Of a stretch of DNA of 64,000 nt, positions 34,567-46,260 are shown one piece after another. Position 1 is the stretch's first letter; each line of letters begins with the position of its first letter. The notes below the pieces were generated by a model. It was given only the letters and a program-made list of their open reading frames with translations. It was not told the origin of the DNA and did no database searches. Position numbers and translations under genes: made by a program. The stretch is from Diabrotica undecimpunctata. Lineage: Eukaryota > Arthropoda > Insecta > Coleoptera > Chrysomelidae. Location of the stretch: contig NC_092804.1 of the NCBI RefSeq assembly GCF_040954645.1, forward strand, positions 89,269,717-89,333,716, in the 5' to 3' direction.

Positions 34567-36655
34567 CTATTTATTTATTTTATTTATCGTATGGCAATTA
34601 CAACACATTTAGAACAAATACACAAACACTAGTAATATAGGTATTTGGCAAACTTTAAATAGTTACAAAAAAACATCAAGTGTATTTATATAATCAATTG
34701 ACTCTGAAGTTGCAAACAGGAAGTCTTCAGGGCTACCATTGTAGGATCTTGAGGGACACTCTTGAATAATGTGGTCGATGGTTTGGTTCTCCTCACAGTC
34801 ACATTGAGGAGACGGGTTCTTTCCCCATTTATGTAGCATGTATGCACATCTGCCATGTCTGGTTCGGATCCTATTTAGAGTGGACCATGTTTTGCGTGGA
34901 AGATCAAAACCTGGTGGCTTGTGGGTAATGCAGGGCATGTTATTTTGCCATTCGTTCCATTCTTGGAACCATGCATTCGTGATGTTGAACTCCTCATGTA
35001 TCATTCTTGCCGTTTTCATTGGTGGTTTTCTAGAACCACCACAAGAAGATAATATTTTGCCTACCACACGGGGCATTATTACAAGGGGTAGAAAATTGGG
35101 GGAAGAAACTACTGGGGGTGGAGAAGGGCAAGCAAAATAATCGAAACATATGCGAACGGCACTCAGGTTTTGGTAGGAGAGCTGGGGTCGTGGATAAGTA
35201 AAAGACAAGGGGGTTGGATTGGGGCAACTACAAAAAAATGAAATAAAGGGGTACTTATACAAATCTCTTGGGACAAACAAAACAAAAAAAAAACAGGAAA
35301 CACCTCTAGTAATTTATAAAGAGCGCCACTTCAAGGTGCCTAATTATAACCATCACAACAGCTAGTTGTTACTAGAGATATAATTATTAAACATAAAAAA
35401 CATATCTTTTCCAAATGGAAACTCAAAAAAAAAGGGTTAGTTAAAAAAAGAATAAACAAAATGTTAACAAACAAAATTTAACATTTATTTCTGTGTCACC
35501 ACAAACAGTTACAAAATTAAGACAATACAAAAATAGAATAAAAATAGCTGCAAAATACAAAAATACAAAAAAAACTTACATGTGTCATCTGTTTACAATT
35601 TCCAGGAGTTACTACAAAAACTTACAAAATTTACATGTAAGTTAACCTTTCTTTTAAAGAAAACAAAACAAATCAATATCAAAAATAATAAAGCTAGCTG
35701 TCATATGTTAACATTAAATTTAAAACAAAACTGAACAAATAAAATGACAGCTAAAAGTCAAACCATAAAATTTACTACTTTAAATATTACAATTTTTTTT
35801 TGTATGAAAGCAATTATTACGTTTATTTAAAAAATGTCTGCTTAACTTTTAAAATCTGATCACAAAAAAAAGTTACCTGAGTTTCACTGTATAATTTTCA
35901 ATAACTGGAACAAAAAACTACATCTTCAAACTGTAAAAAAAATATCCCTAAACGGCTGCTTAGGACATTGAGGTTTGAGGTGGAAACTGGCACATTGGAC
36001 ACACCATGTAAACGCTTCTTAAAAACTGGACAATGGAAATGTTGATATCTTTATAAACACATTACTTGAGTAAAATACCACTTCTCTAACATATTTGTCG
36101 GTTTTCTTTTTGACCGACCTCTAAAACGTCTTCATTCTTCCGTTACCTCTGTCAACCTCATCAACTGCACTTAAAACTCAACACTGCTACTATACTGCAC
36201 ATTTTCGCATGACAAAAGACGAAAAAACAAAAAAAAACATTACGATTTAAAAGAAAAATCCGGACTAACACCGAAACCACTGCCTCTAACAGCGGCTCCA
36301 CTGAGAGTGACGAAATCATCTCAAAAAATTAATCGCATACGCTAGAATAAACAAAACACTTTGGGTATAAACAAGACACAACGGAAATTAAGACGTAAAT
36401 TAATTTGAAAACGCTTGAAAACGCAATATCGGGCGGTTTGAACAAAGAAATATCGAAGAATTTGCGCCTGTGACATAAACAAACAATAAAATGATTTATT
36501 ATCGACGGCGGCGACCTAAAAAGAACGAAAGATTATATTGGTTTTAAATTGAAGGATACGAACTAAGAAACATTGAAAAAATTCTTCGTTATTATAATGC
36601 ATATATAAGGGGATTTCAATTAACACATATACGAGGGGATTCCAATAAATTTCAA
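34567..36655 (-). mobile_element. Non-LTR fragment inserted in BEL
   Basis: The plus strand begins here with TATTTATTTATTTTATTTATC, the complement of an A-rich 3' tail, so the fragment is on the minus strand. An open frame (35280-34663) ends with Trp-Ser-Thr-Leu-Asn-Arg-Ile-Arg-Thr-Arg-His-Gly-Arg-Cys and Cys-Asp-Cys...Thr-Ile-Asp-His-Ile-Ile-Gln-Glu-Cys-Pro, the C-terminal Cys-His motif of Jockey/R1-like ORF2 proteins. Only that end is recognisable. 35300-36655 is AT-rich and shows no motif; it may be unrelated. Confidence 0.6.
34663..35100 (-). pseudogene. C-terminal end of a non-LTR ORF2
   Basis: Contains the His/Cys cluster found after the RT in Jockey/R1-type ORF2 (Cys-x-Cys...His...Cys). 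No RT or endonuclease part precedes it, so it is 5'-truncated. The open frame extends upstream to 35280, but that part has no motif. Confidence 0.6.
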
Positions 36656-36659
36656 ATTC

Positions 36660-37048
36660 TACCAGCTTCATGGCTTTTGCGACGCTTCTTTACGTGGATC
36701 TTCTGCTGTTACATACCTTCGTGTGTGTTATGATACAGGAGTCATCAAAACTTATTTTCTTTTAGCCCGAACAAAGGTATCTCCTACCATGGTACAAACT
36801 GTTCCTCGTCTCGAGCTCAATGCAGCAGTAATTCTTAGTAAATTTTATCTTATATACTGCAGACTCTCAATATACCGTTTAGTAGAATTTACGCATGGTC
36901 AGATTCGACTATTGTTCTTCATTTTATTAATTCACAGCTATATAAATGGAAAACCTTCGTCAGTAACAGAATTTCTTATATTCAAGACAGGATTGCTTCA
37001 AAACACTGGCTCTATATTCCTTCCGTCCGGAGTTTCTTCGCACTACTA
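36660..37048 (+). pseudogene. BEL/Pao RNase H
   Basis: Reads Leu-His-Gly-Phe-Cys-Asp-Ala-Ser (about 36667-36690) with the first catalytic Asp, then Arg-Thr-Lys-Val and Pro-Arg-Leu-Glu-Leu-Asn-Ala-Ala (catalytic Glu), typical of Pao RNase H. A frame change follows near 36880, so the C-terminal half is scrambled. Confidence 0.8.
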
Positions 37049-37084
37049 AAACGTATCTTTTCTTACGTTAAGTAACGCCACTAA

Positions 37085-38328
37085 TCAACTAATTAGATTA
37101 GTGCAACAAAGATATTTGAAGGAGGAAATAGAACAGGTTAAGGGTAATTCTATAAAATTCAAATATTTGAAAAAATTAAATCCCTTCTTTGATTCACATG
37201 ATCTCCTAAGAGTGGGCGGAAGACTTAGCCAGTCAGAATTAGCGTATGACAAGCGCTTTCCTCTTCTTTTGCCTTCCAAAGGTAATTTTATCAAATTACT
37301 TATTTTGGAAATTCATATTGTACATCTGCATGCAGGCATTCAAGGTACGCACTTCGCCTTGTCACAAAACTTTTGGATAATTTCATCCAAACGTGTTATT
37401 CGTAGTGTTCTTTCAAAATGTCTTTCCTGTTGGAGACTTAAACCTCAAAATTATCAGCCACCTATGGGGGCTCTTCCCGACCTACGGATATCCAAGGCCA
37501 AACCATTTTCTTGCGTTGGCGTCGACTTTGGCGGTCCTTGTCTGATACGAGCCAATAATGCTTAAAAATGCTATACGAACGAAAGCCTATATTTGCCTAT
37601 TTGTATGCTTTGCCACTAAGGCTTTGCACTTAGAATTGGTATCTGAACTTAGTACCGAGGCATTTTTAGCCTCATTCAGACGTTTTATAGCACATCGAGG
37701 ACGTTGCTCTGTTGTCTATTCACATTTTGATAAAAACGACGTCATTACATGGCATTTAAATCCTCCGTCAGCTTCCCATTTTGGTGGATTGTTTGAAGCG
37801 GGTATAAAAAGCGTAAAAACACATGTGTCTAGAGTCATAGGCGAACAGGTTTTAACTTATGAAGAATTCAATACATTACTCATACAAATAGTCTTAAATA
37901 GTCGTCCCTTATGTTCTGTCAGTAATGATCCAAATGATTTTTCAGTGTTAACACCTGGACATTTTCTTACAATAGAGCCTTTAAAGATAATTCCCGATCG
38001 GGATTACAGTGATGTTCATTTAAATAGGCTAAGTCGTTGGCAATTGCTGCAACGATTACATGCAGACTTTTGGCAAAGATGGAGCAGAGAATATTTACAT
38101 ACTCTTCATCAACGGACGAAGTGGCATAAAAATGAGGGTAATCCTAATAAAGGTACACTCGTACTAATACTTAATGAGACCAAGCCTCCCTTACAATGGC
38201 AAATGGGTCGAATTAAAACTTTAATTTTCGGTCAAGATGATATTGCTCGCGTAGCTATCGTACAAACTGCGAAAGGTGAACTTAGGCGACCTTTGGTTAA
38301 GCTATGCCCTTTGCCTTATATTGGCTAA
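37085..38328 (+). pseudogene. BEL/Pao integrase and C-terminal domain, internal deletion
   Basis: The zinc-binding N-terminus (37101-37565) has His...His and Cys-Leu-Ser-Cys, followed by Val-Gly-Val-Asp-Phe-Gly-Gly-Pro with the first catalytic Asp. The next segment (37558-38328) is in another frame. It has Lys-Ala-Leu-His-Leu-Glu, but the Ser-Asp-Asn-Gly block with the second Asp is missing between His-Arg-Gly-Arg-Cys and a downstream Trp. His-Phe-Gly-Gly-Leu-Phe-Glu-Ala (catalytic Glu) and the DUF5641-type C-terminus with Trp-Gln-Met-Gly-Arg remain. Non-functional. Confidence 0.85.
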
Positions 38329-38348
38329 AAATGCATATATGCATTTTG

Positions 38349-38480
38349 GTGGGTGGGAATGTTACGTCCCTCCACACATATTCTTAGTTTTTATTAATAA
38401 TTTTTATTATTTTATTTTTATATTTAATTCTTTAATTAATGTGTGTGTATGTCTTATAATCGTGAATTAATACGGCCCTG
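38349..38480 (+). repeat. BEL polypurine tract and start of a 3' LTR
   Basis: GGTGGGTGGGAA (about 38348-38359) right after the integrase stop is a good polypurine tract, and TGTTACGTCCC at 38360 is a plausible LTR start. The end of the LTR was not found, and it does not match 20261-20560. Confidence 0.5.
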
Positions 38481-40167
38481 TACAGTCCGCCCCTAACAGT
38501 CTCAAGGAAAGCGAAGCTACAAGACGACACGCACCTCAATCTCAGTCTTGTTGTTGCTGATTAAAAAAGGGAATAGCTAATTGTTGATTAAAATTAATTA
38601 AAATTAAAATTAAAAGGGAAAAGCCTGAGATGGTGAAGCCAATATTAGGAATTATGTAAGATTTATGGTTAAATAAAATTTAAAATTAATTAATTATTAT
38701 TTTAATAAGGTTAAATAACAGGGAATGTAACCGATACAAAAGAAAATATAAAATTTACTTGAAGTACTACAATAGAGTAGGCTTAGCTCAAGAGAATGAG
38801 AGTAGTGCTCAGAGAGGAGATTGGCACGTTTGCTTGCCTGTAGTAACCTAAGGTTAGATCAATCCTAAGATGATCTTGAGATGGGCGCCAGGGTGAATTT
38901 TGACTATCACTCCAATTTAGGATATATGTAGTTATATACTAACTGAAAAATAAATGATAGGAAACAAATAAAAATCAGAAATGCTTTATACACTATATTC
39001 CAATCTTATGTACTATCCCAACCCTATACTTATATACACTAAACAATTATTAAAATATATCCCCAAAATATATATTCACAAGAAAAAACAGTTACCTAAA
39101 AATATGACCAAAATATAATTATATACAAAAATTGGTCTACCCAGTTCTCTAACAATGAGATAAAAGAATCTGGGATTACTGTTTAGGATAACTCACTGGG
39201 AGTAAATAGTAATTAAAATATTAGAAAATAATTAAATACTTATATAAGTTACAAAAAGGGCAGTTTAAAAATCTGAGACTAGTCAGTTAAGACACTAGAA
39301 CAATACATACATCAATTTGATATATGAGGGTATATACAAATTACCATAAAATTGGATAATATATCCTGACAACCTATTAAGTGTAATATAAAATATTAAT
39401 AAATAGATAAATTTAAAGTAAATAAGGAATAACAAAATTAAAGCAATTGAAAGGATTCAAAGAGTTGAGGGTACTAACCAGGGATTGTGCACAAATCTGT
39501 TTCGTAACCCACTTAGGCTGAAGGCCTAAGTATCCGAGGATATAATATGTAATATAAAAAAATTGAAATTTGAATTATTAACAGCTTTAACTAGAAAGTA
39601 AATGTCCTTAGTAACCCTTTTGCTGGAAAGGCAGTTCCCTAATCCGCTGTCCAGGGTCCAGGTAGTGGATGGGCTCTAGGATGGATCAGCCTCTGTTCTT
39701 TCTATCTGCTACGGACGGTAGACCAACCAGAAAATCAAACTAAAAAAGTCTTCCCAAAATAAAGTCTCCCAAATCCAAAATTAAAAATATTTTTCTCCCA
39801 AAAAATACAAAGATAGGTCCAATGATTAGAGCCGGCAGGCTATAAAAGAACAGAAAAAAAATCTTTTTATTCTGTCTTCATATACTTATAGTTTTTGTTC
39901 ACATGACAAAAACTGGAATATATTGGTCATTAAGTGACCTTGACTGAAATATTTAATATTTCCATACTGGAATTTACTTATATATCTATATAAAAAATAA
40001 GAATGATTTTTGGATAGGTCTAATAAGGTGAGAAGATTTAAATGATTGAGAACTGGCAAGTTTAAATGGAAGATGTACGTGTATTGAAAGTACTTACCAG
40101 AACCTCGGAGTGATTTTCCCATAAAACAACGTAACTTTCTAAATAAAACGATACATAAACTTAATAC
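38481..40167. other. AT-rich DNA without a gene
   Basis: No coding signal. On the minus strand TGGCGCCCATCTCAAG (about 38876-38891) resembles a retroelement primer-binding site, so LTR DNA may lie to its right; this is unconfirmed. CTTAGGCTGAAGGCCTAAG near 39510-39528 is a short palindrome. Confidence 0.4.
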
Positions 40168-40616
40168 TGTTACGTAAAACAATATGAGTCATATTAAAAA
40201 AACATGTAAACATCTTGTTTATTCAATTCTGTTGTAGATTTTACGAGAGCCTTCGATTAGCCGACAGAAATTTACCTGAAATGATGAGTCATGGGCCACG
40301 ACCAGTTGAAAAACTAGTTTTAGCTGTTGACCTGCTTCTAATTTATTCGATGGCGTTCCCGTTATGTTCGAGTCTGCTATAGGGAATTCCGGAACTAACG
40401 GAGGTTTATATAAAGGAAAAATCTTATATGGAGAGGACAGTTAATTCTGAAGACGCGCTCGCGATATTTATTGTTACGCTCGCCTTTTAATAAATTATGT
40501 ATTTTTAGTGATAAATAAATTAATATCAGTTATTGCGCTTTTTAATAAATTACGATAAGAACCCTTCGATAAAGACATTATAAATTAAAGACATAACAAT
40601 TAATAAATTCACAACA
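40168..40616 (+). repeat. 5' LTR of Gypsy copy 1
   Basis: 449 bp, TGTTACG...CACAACA. A TATA box lies at about 40405-40414 and several AATAAA signals lie between 40485 and 40555. Confidence 0.96.
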
Positions 40617-40618
40617 AA

Positions 40619-40636
40619 TGGTGTCAGAACAGTGGA
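40619..40636 (+). promoter_or_regulatory. Primer-binding site of Gypsy copy 1
   Basis: TGGTGTCAGAACAGTGG starts two bases after the 5' LTR, the right place for tRNA priming of minus-strand synthesis. The tRNA was not identified. Confidence 0.75.
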
Positions 40637-40693
40637 ATACTTAAGATAAATTGCGAAAATAAATTACAAGTGAATATAAAATAAATTGTGAAA

Positions 40694-42049
40694 ATGGCTA
40701 CGATTTATGAGCTGACAGTGACTAATTTAAAAAGACATCTTGAAGACAGAGAATTAGCTTCTACCGGAAAAAAGGCTGAGTTAGTCCAACGACTAAAGAA
40801 CGCTTTGCTAGAAGAAGGACTAGATCCAGAGACCTATATATTTGAAGATGCTGTCCTCTCGTCGATTTCGAAAGTTTCCGGCGACATCGCATCATTGGAG
40901 AACAAAGTTTCTGGCGATATTTCGAAAGTTTCTGGTGACATCGCATCATTAGAGAACAAAGTTTCTGACGATATTTCGAAAGTTTCTTCGGATGTAGCCA
41001 AAGTTTCTGGTGATGTAGCCAAAGTTTCCGGCGACATCGCTTCGTTGGAAGACAAAGTTTCTAACGAGATTTCTTCGCTGGAAAGCAAAGTCTCTGCTAA
41101 CATCTCTTCGGAAATCTCTAAAGTCACTTCTGAGATGTCTGCCCTCGACGATAGAATATCTTCGTTAAAAAATCAAGTTGCTGCCGATATGTTGGCTTTC
41201 GAAGAAAAGATGAAAGAAATGGAAAGGAAGATGGAGGAAACAGGGACAGCAGAGAGAGGTAACAATCCGATTACAGTGGAGATAAAAGAAGACGAGACGA
41301 AATGTAAGTTGGAGACACGGCCGAAATTTTAAGGAAGTGGAGGTTCTATTCATGTTAAAGTCCCAACTTTCGATGGAAAATCGTCATGGAACAACTACAT
41401 GAAACAGTTCGAATCAGCCGCAAGAGCAAATGGATGGTCTGAAAAAGAAAAGGCGGTAAACCTGACTATCGCTCTTCGAGGAGATGCCTTAGATGTGCTT
41501 CAGACCATAGCCGTAGAGGAGACCGATGATTTCGAACAACTGAAGAAGAGGTTAAATATGCGATATGGCCACGAACATTTGGAGCATGTATATCAGTCGC
41601 AGCTTAAAAATCGTAGACAGAAGAAAGATGAGGCTATTCAAGAATATGAGGTAGATATTGCCAGATTAGTACGATATGCTTATCCAACAGCTCCCGAAGA
41701 CATGATGGAAAAATTGGCCGTTCAAACGTTTATTGATGGTCTTCGTGATCATGAAATGCAGAGAACACTACGATTAGCTCGTCACAAGACGCTGGTTGAT
41801 GTCTTATCCGCCGCCCTCGAATACGAGTCAGCTACGCAGGCCTCTGGCGGGTACAGTAAAGTTAGGACTGTAAAAGAGGAAGGAGATGAAGATAAACTTG
41901 ACCAGCTCGTTAATATGATAAAAAGCATGACATACAAGAAAACGAAGACCATCAAATGCTGGAATTGTGGCGAAATAGGACACGTAAGAAGCTCCTGTAA
42001 GCACCCTATGTACGACGCAAATCAAGAAACTCACCATCAGGAAAACTAG
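40694..42049 (+). pseudogene. gag: Gypsy copy 1 gag: SAP, coiled coil, capsid, zinc knuckle
   Basis: Start chosen at ATG 40694 after an upstream GTG. Residues ~4-40 form a SAP motif (Leu-Thr-Val...Leu-Lys...Gly-Lys-Lys-Ala-Glu-Leu-Val...Leu), a nucleic-acid-binding fold. Residues ~55-170 repeat Ser-Lys-Val-Ser-Gly-Asp with heptad spacing, a likely coiled coil. The capsid-like part has Trp-Asn-Asn-Tyr-Met-Lys-Gln-Phe-Glu. Cys-Trp-Asn-Cys-Gly-Glu-Ile-Gly-His...Cys (about 41957-41999) is a CCHC knuckle. In-frame TAA 41330-41332 splits it; copy 2 has Glu there. The gag stop (42047-42049) lies in an overlap with the pol frame, which is open from 42001 in the -1 register, suggesting -1 frameshifting for Gag-Pol. 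Confidence 0.92.
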
Positions 42050-42732
42050 AACGGGTCAGCCTTAGGGGGGCAGCCTCGACCCAGAACTTTTCCAAAGACC
42101 CTCTCATACTAATAGCTTCTTTGAAATGTCGTGAAGATAGTGTATATGTAGATGGAGACATAAATGGTAAAAAGCATACGTTGTTGGTGGATACCGGAGC
42201 GACCAGAACCATTATACGCCCGACAGTTATAAACAGCCGTAAGAAACTGTTACCAACGAGGTTGCGACTTCGGACCGCTACAGGTGAAAATGCCAACATT
42301 CATGGAGAAATCCAGGTACAATTGGGAATTGGGGCAGAAAAGTTTGTCCATACTATTATAGTTGCTGACATCGAAGAGGATGTTATATTAGGAATGGACG
42401 TAATGAATATGCATGGATTCCAATTGGATTTTAAGAATAAGGTAATCAAAGTTGGCAACGAGGAGGTATTTCTCCATCCACATAATGACAACACTGTGCA
42501 AGCAGCCATTACAGAAGATACAGTCGTGCCTGCGAGAAGCGAAACGATCATAGTAGCGCGGCTACAGGGAATGGTGGACGAAGGGAGACCTGTTATGATG
42601 GAGCTTTGGAACCACGACGATGAGGTTGGCCGTGGAATCATAATTGGAAAGGAATTGGTGACTTCGGCTAAAGAAATTCCTGTGAGACTTATCAATGTCA
42701 ACGACTACCCAGTGACCATCAAGAAAAAGTAG
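42001..42732 (+). pseudogene. Gypsy copy 1 pol, protease segment
   Basis: Open from 42001 in the -1 frame relative to gag. The aspartic protease motif Val-Asp-Thr-Gly-Ala is at 42187-42201, and Ile-Leu-Gly-Met-Asp follows ~65 codons later, as in retropepsins. At about 42725 the DNA lacks five bases that copy 2 has, ending this frame at 42730-42732 and separating protease from RT. The enzyme would process Gag-Pol if translated; here the link to RT is broken. Confidence 0.9.
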
Positions 42733-45713
42733 GAACTTGTGTACCTGTGACATCCATAATCCGTCAGGCGACAACATCTGATAATTCCAACGAAAAATTC
42801 GACCAAATGGTTGCACTTGCTGGACAGTCTCTAAATCAGATGGAGAAAAGGAAATTAAGGGAATTTCTTCGGCAGTATCGTGATATTTTCGTACCGAAAG
42901 GAGGAAAGACGGGAAGAACTACGGTTGTTAAGCATAAAATCGATACTGGTCATGCTAAGCCAATTCGTCAAACAGCTCGACGATTACCACAGGCGAAAAG
43001 AGAGGAAGCTGAAACGATTGTTCAGGAAATGAAGAAAGACGGGGTGATAGAACCTTCTACGAGCCCATGGGTCTCTCCGGTGGTCCTGGCTAAGAAGAAA
43101 GACGGAACGACGAGGTTCTGTGTGGATTACCGTTTGCTGAACAACGTTACCAAGAAAGATAGTTATCCTCTGCCTCGGATCGATGACACATTGGACACAT
43201 TGGCTGGAAGTAAATTGTTTTCTACTTTGGATTTGAAGTCTGGATACTGGCAGGTAGAAATGGACCCAGTAGATAAAGAAAAGACAGCCTTCACCACAGG
43301 ATCTGGATTGTGGCAATTCAACGTTATGCCATTTGGACTCTGTAATGCTCCTGCGACATTTGAGAGGCTTATGGAAAATGTGTTGAGAGGGTTATATTGG
43401 AAAACATGCCTGGTTTATTTAGATGACAAAATCGTCTTGGGGGAGACATTCGAAGATCATTTGAGGAATTTAGAAAACGTTTTTAATCGACTTAAAGCTG
43501 CCCAATTGATGCTAAACCCCAAGAAGTGCCAGCTATTTCAAGGTAGAGTCAATTATCTGGGTCATATAGTCAGTAAAGAAGGAGTGGCCGTGGATAAGGG
43601 AAAAATCGATTCCATTAAGGAATGGCCAAAACCAACTGACAAACATCAAGTGAGAAGTTTTCTTGGACTATGTACTTACTACCGGAGGTTTATTAAGAAG
43701 TTTGCAGATATCGCTAAGCCATTAACGCGACTTACAGAGGAAGCAAGAGAATACCGCTGGGATATAGACTGCCAAAATGCCTTTGAAACGTTGAAAAAGC
43801 ATTTAATAACAGCACCAATTTTGGGGTATCCACTGCCAGAAGGAGAGTTCATCTTAGATACGGATGCAAGTAATGTGGGAATTGGAGGAGTGCTGTCTCA
43901 GATTCAAGGAGGACAGGAACGAGTCCTCGGATATTTTAGTAAAGTTCTTTCAAAACCAGAACGGAATTATTGCGTCACGAGAAGAGAACTTCTGGCAGTA
44001 GTGAAATCAGTAGAGCACTTCTATCAATACCTCTATGGCAGAAAGTTTCTAATCCGAACCGACCATGCCGCCCTTAAGTGGTTGATGCAGTTTAAGAATC
44101 CAGAGGGTCAGATAGCCAGGTGGATCGAACGACTCCAAGAATACGATTTTAAGATTGTGCACCGGGCCGGAGTTAGCCATAGAAACGCTGATTCTCTTTC
44201 CAGAAGGCCATGCCCAGCAGAGTGTTCCCACTGCAACAAAACGGAATCCACGGAAGCAGCAGTGCTAAGAACGACGATTGTCAACGACGACTGGACGCCT
44301 ACTAAGATAAGGGAAGAACAAGAGAGAGATACAGTTATACAGAAAATCCGAAAATGGAAAGAGGAAAACCGTCGACCACCTTGGCAGGAAATATCAAACC
44401 TATGCTCAGTAGTTAAGACGTATTGGGCCCAGTGGGACTCATTTATCATCGAAGATGGCTTGCTCAAACGAGTCCTAGAAAATGATGACGGTTCAGAGAA
44501 GAGAAGACAGTTGGTGATCCCAAAGAGCAGAATAGCCGAAATACTTCGTCAGTTACACGACAGTCCATCGGGAGGGCATTTTGGTGTAAAGAAAACCCTT
44601 CAGCGAATTCCGGAACGGTTTTATTGGATGAACAGTTCCGACGATGTAAAAGACTGGTGTAAGAAATGTACTATTTGTGCCACGAGTAACGGGCCTTACC
44701 GAAAAAGGAGAGCTCCTATGAGACAATATAATGTTGGAAGCCCGTTTGAAAGAATAGCTTTGGATATCGCTGGGCCATTTCCAGAAAGTGAAAATGGAGG
44801 CAAGTACATGTTGGTAGTAATGGATTACTTTACTAAGTGGGTCGAGATTTATGCACTTCCAGACCAGAAGGCCGCCACCGTTGCAGATAAGTTGATCCAA
44901 GAATATATCAGCCGATTTGGAGTGCCTTTGGAGATACATAGTGACCAAGGCAGTAACTTCGAAAGCGATATATTCCAAGGAATATGTGATAGACTAGGCA
45001 TGAAGAAAACAAGAACTACAGCATATCATCCGCAATCTGATGGTATGGTAGAACGGATGAATAGGACAGTCGGCAAGTATTTGACAAAGATGGTGTCCGA
45101 TCATCAGCGAGACTGGGACCAATACCTTCCGTTCTTCACAATGGCCTACAGATCTGCTGTTAACGAATCAACAGGCCAGACACCAGCCAGAGTCCTATTC
45201 GGACGCGAAATGCGACTACCTTGTGATCTAGAATTTGGGTGTCGACCTGGAGAAGATGTAGCAGGTGAAGATTATGTGACCGAATTACGAAGAAGAATGG
45301 ACGATGTACATGAGTTGGTCCGTTCCCACCTTCAGATCGCTAGCGACCGAATGAAGAAATGGTACGATACACAAGCCGAAAAGGGTTGCTTTAAGAAGAA
45401 CGACAAGGTCTGGCTCTATAATCCCAAGAAGCGAAAAGGTTGTTCTCCCAAATTGCAGCAGTTTTGGGAAGGCCCATACCTAATTATGGAGAAGATCAAC
45501 GATGTCATCTACCGAATAAGCAAGATTCCGAGGGGAAAGCCGATGATAGTACACCATAACCGGCTGGCCTCTTTCGAAGGTGACCACGACGTAGATGAAG
45601 AAGTGGAAGTAAACCAAGTCCAAGACGTGTCTGACCTCACGTTTGAGGAATTCATGGGTGCCTATGGAGGTACCGGTAAAGCAAGACATGGTGTTACCAC
45701 TGAAGAAAAGCAA

Positions 45714-46106
45714 GATCTACTCGCGCTCCCCGATGACTACTCGCTGGCCCTTACCATCCCGGCCAGTATCAAAGACGCACCAGGGTTGGCATCCGTCTTT
45801 CGAAGGAAGTTTGGTCGAGTTGCAGAACTTCAATGCCAAGTGCCAGCTCCCGGTAAAACCTTGAAACTCCAAGATGCATCACGTTACCTTTTCTACCTGG
45901 TAACAAAAGACACTGCCCGTGACCAACCTACCTACCGAGATGTATGGGAAGCCTTTCTTCAATTGAGAGAGCACGTACTAGAGTCCGACGTGCAAAAGTT
46001 AGCCATGCCAAAGTTGGAGTGCCGCCAATTAGATTGGAGGGTTATCCGAAATATGGTGGAGGAGATCTTTAAAGACACCGAAGTCCAGGTGTTAGTCTGT
46101 TGCAAT
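45714..46106 (+). other. Macro domain (TARG1/OARD1-like) in Gypsy pol
   Basis: Pattern shared with TARG1-type macro domains: Asp-Leu-Leu-x2-Pro...Ser-Leu-Ala...Gly-x-Ala-x2-Phe-x-x-Lys-Phe-Gly...Glu-Leu, then Arg-Tyr-Leu-x-Tyr-Leu-Val-Thr-Lys, Pro-Thr-Tyr, Met-Pro-Lys-Leu, and Trp...Met-x-Glu-Glu-x-Phe...Val. Macro domains bind ADP-ribose and some remove it from proteins. The Gly-Leu-Asp-Arg loop with the catalytic Asp of human TARG1 is shortened, and the Lys used for catalysis there has no clear match, so binding without hydrolysis is more likely. The match is from memory of the family and needs a profile search. Confidence 0.72.
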
Positions 46107-46142
46107 CCGCATAGTTACTAGTGCGGAGAGAAAACCGTCCCT

Positions 46143-46199
46143 TGTCATTTTTATACAACTGGAAGTTGTAAAAGAGGGTCCAGTTGCCGATACCAACAT
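46143..46199 (+). other. CCCH zinc finger at pol C-terminus
   Basis: Cys-x7-Cys-x5-Cys-x3-His, the CCCH spacing common in RNA-binding proteins. It follows the macro domain by ~12 codons, downstream of TAG 46119 in this copy and uninterrupted in copy 2 (about 25854-25910). Confidence 0.8.
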
Positions 46200-46246
46200 A
46201 CTGTTCCAGTTCTAGTCCCGACAAGGTTCCAGGAGGAACCATCTTT

Positions 46247-46260
46247 TAAGAGGGGGGCAA
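46247..46260 (+). promoter_or_regulatory. Polypurine tract of Gypsy copy 1
   Basis: AAGAGGGGGGCAA immediately before the 3' LTR primes plus-strand synthesis. The same bases encode the end of pol. Confidence 0.85.

Larger units (their letters stand above)
21755..38360 (+). mobile_element. BEL/Pao retrotransposon with three nested insertions
   Basis: Coding order on the plus strand is gag (21755-22777), zinc knuckle and protease (23952-24946), RT (24947-25377 and 34041-34566), RNase H (about 36660-37045), integrase and C-terminal domain (37085-38328), then a purine tract and LTR-like start at 38360. It is interrupted by an 1174-bp insert at 22778-23951, a whole Gypsy at 25378-34040 and a non-LTR fragment at about 34567-36655. 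Removing the first two restores reading frame exactly, so both landed in an open gene. It also has its own stops. Confidence 0.85.

Noticed and set aside
34663..35280. The 205-codon frame taken as a host gene
   Set aside because: Its C-terminal Cys/His cluster is that of non-LTR ORF2 proteins, and it lies in an insertion within BEL; the N-terminal part has no motif.
38360..38480. Match between this LTR start and 20261-20560 as the BEL LTR pair
   Set aside because: Beyond the TG start the sequences do not resemble each other, so they were not paired.
42040..42049. GGAAAAC just before the gag stop as a slippery heptamer
   Set aside because: It does not fit the XXXYYYZ pattern. The -1 overlap is real, but the slip site cannot be named from sequence.
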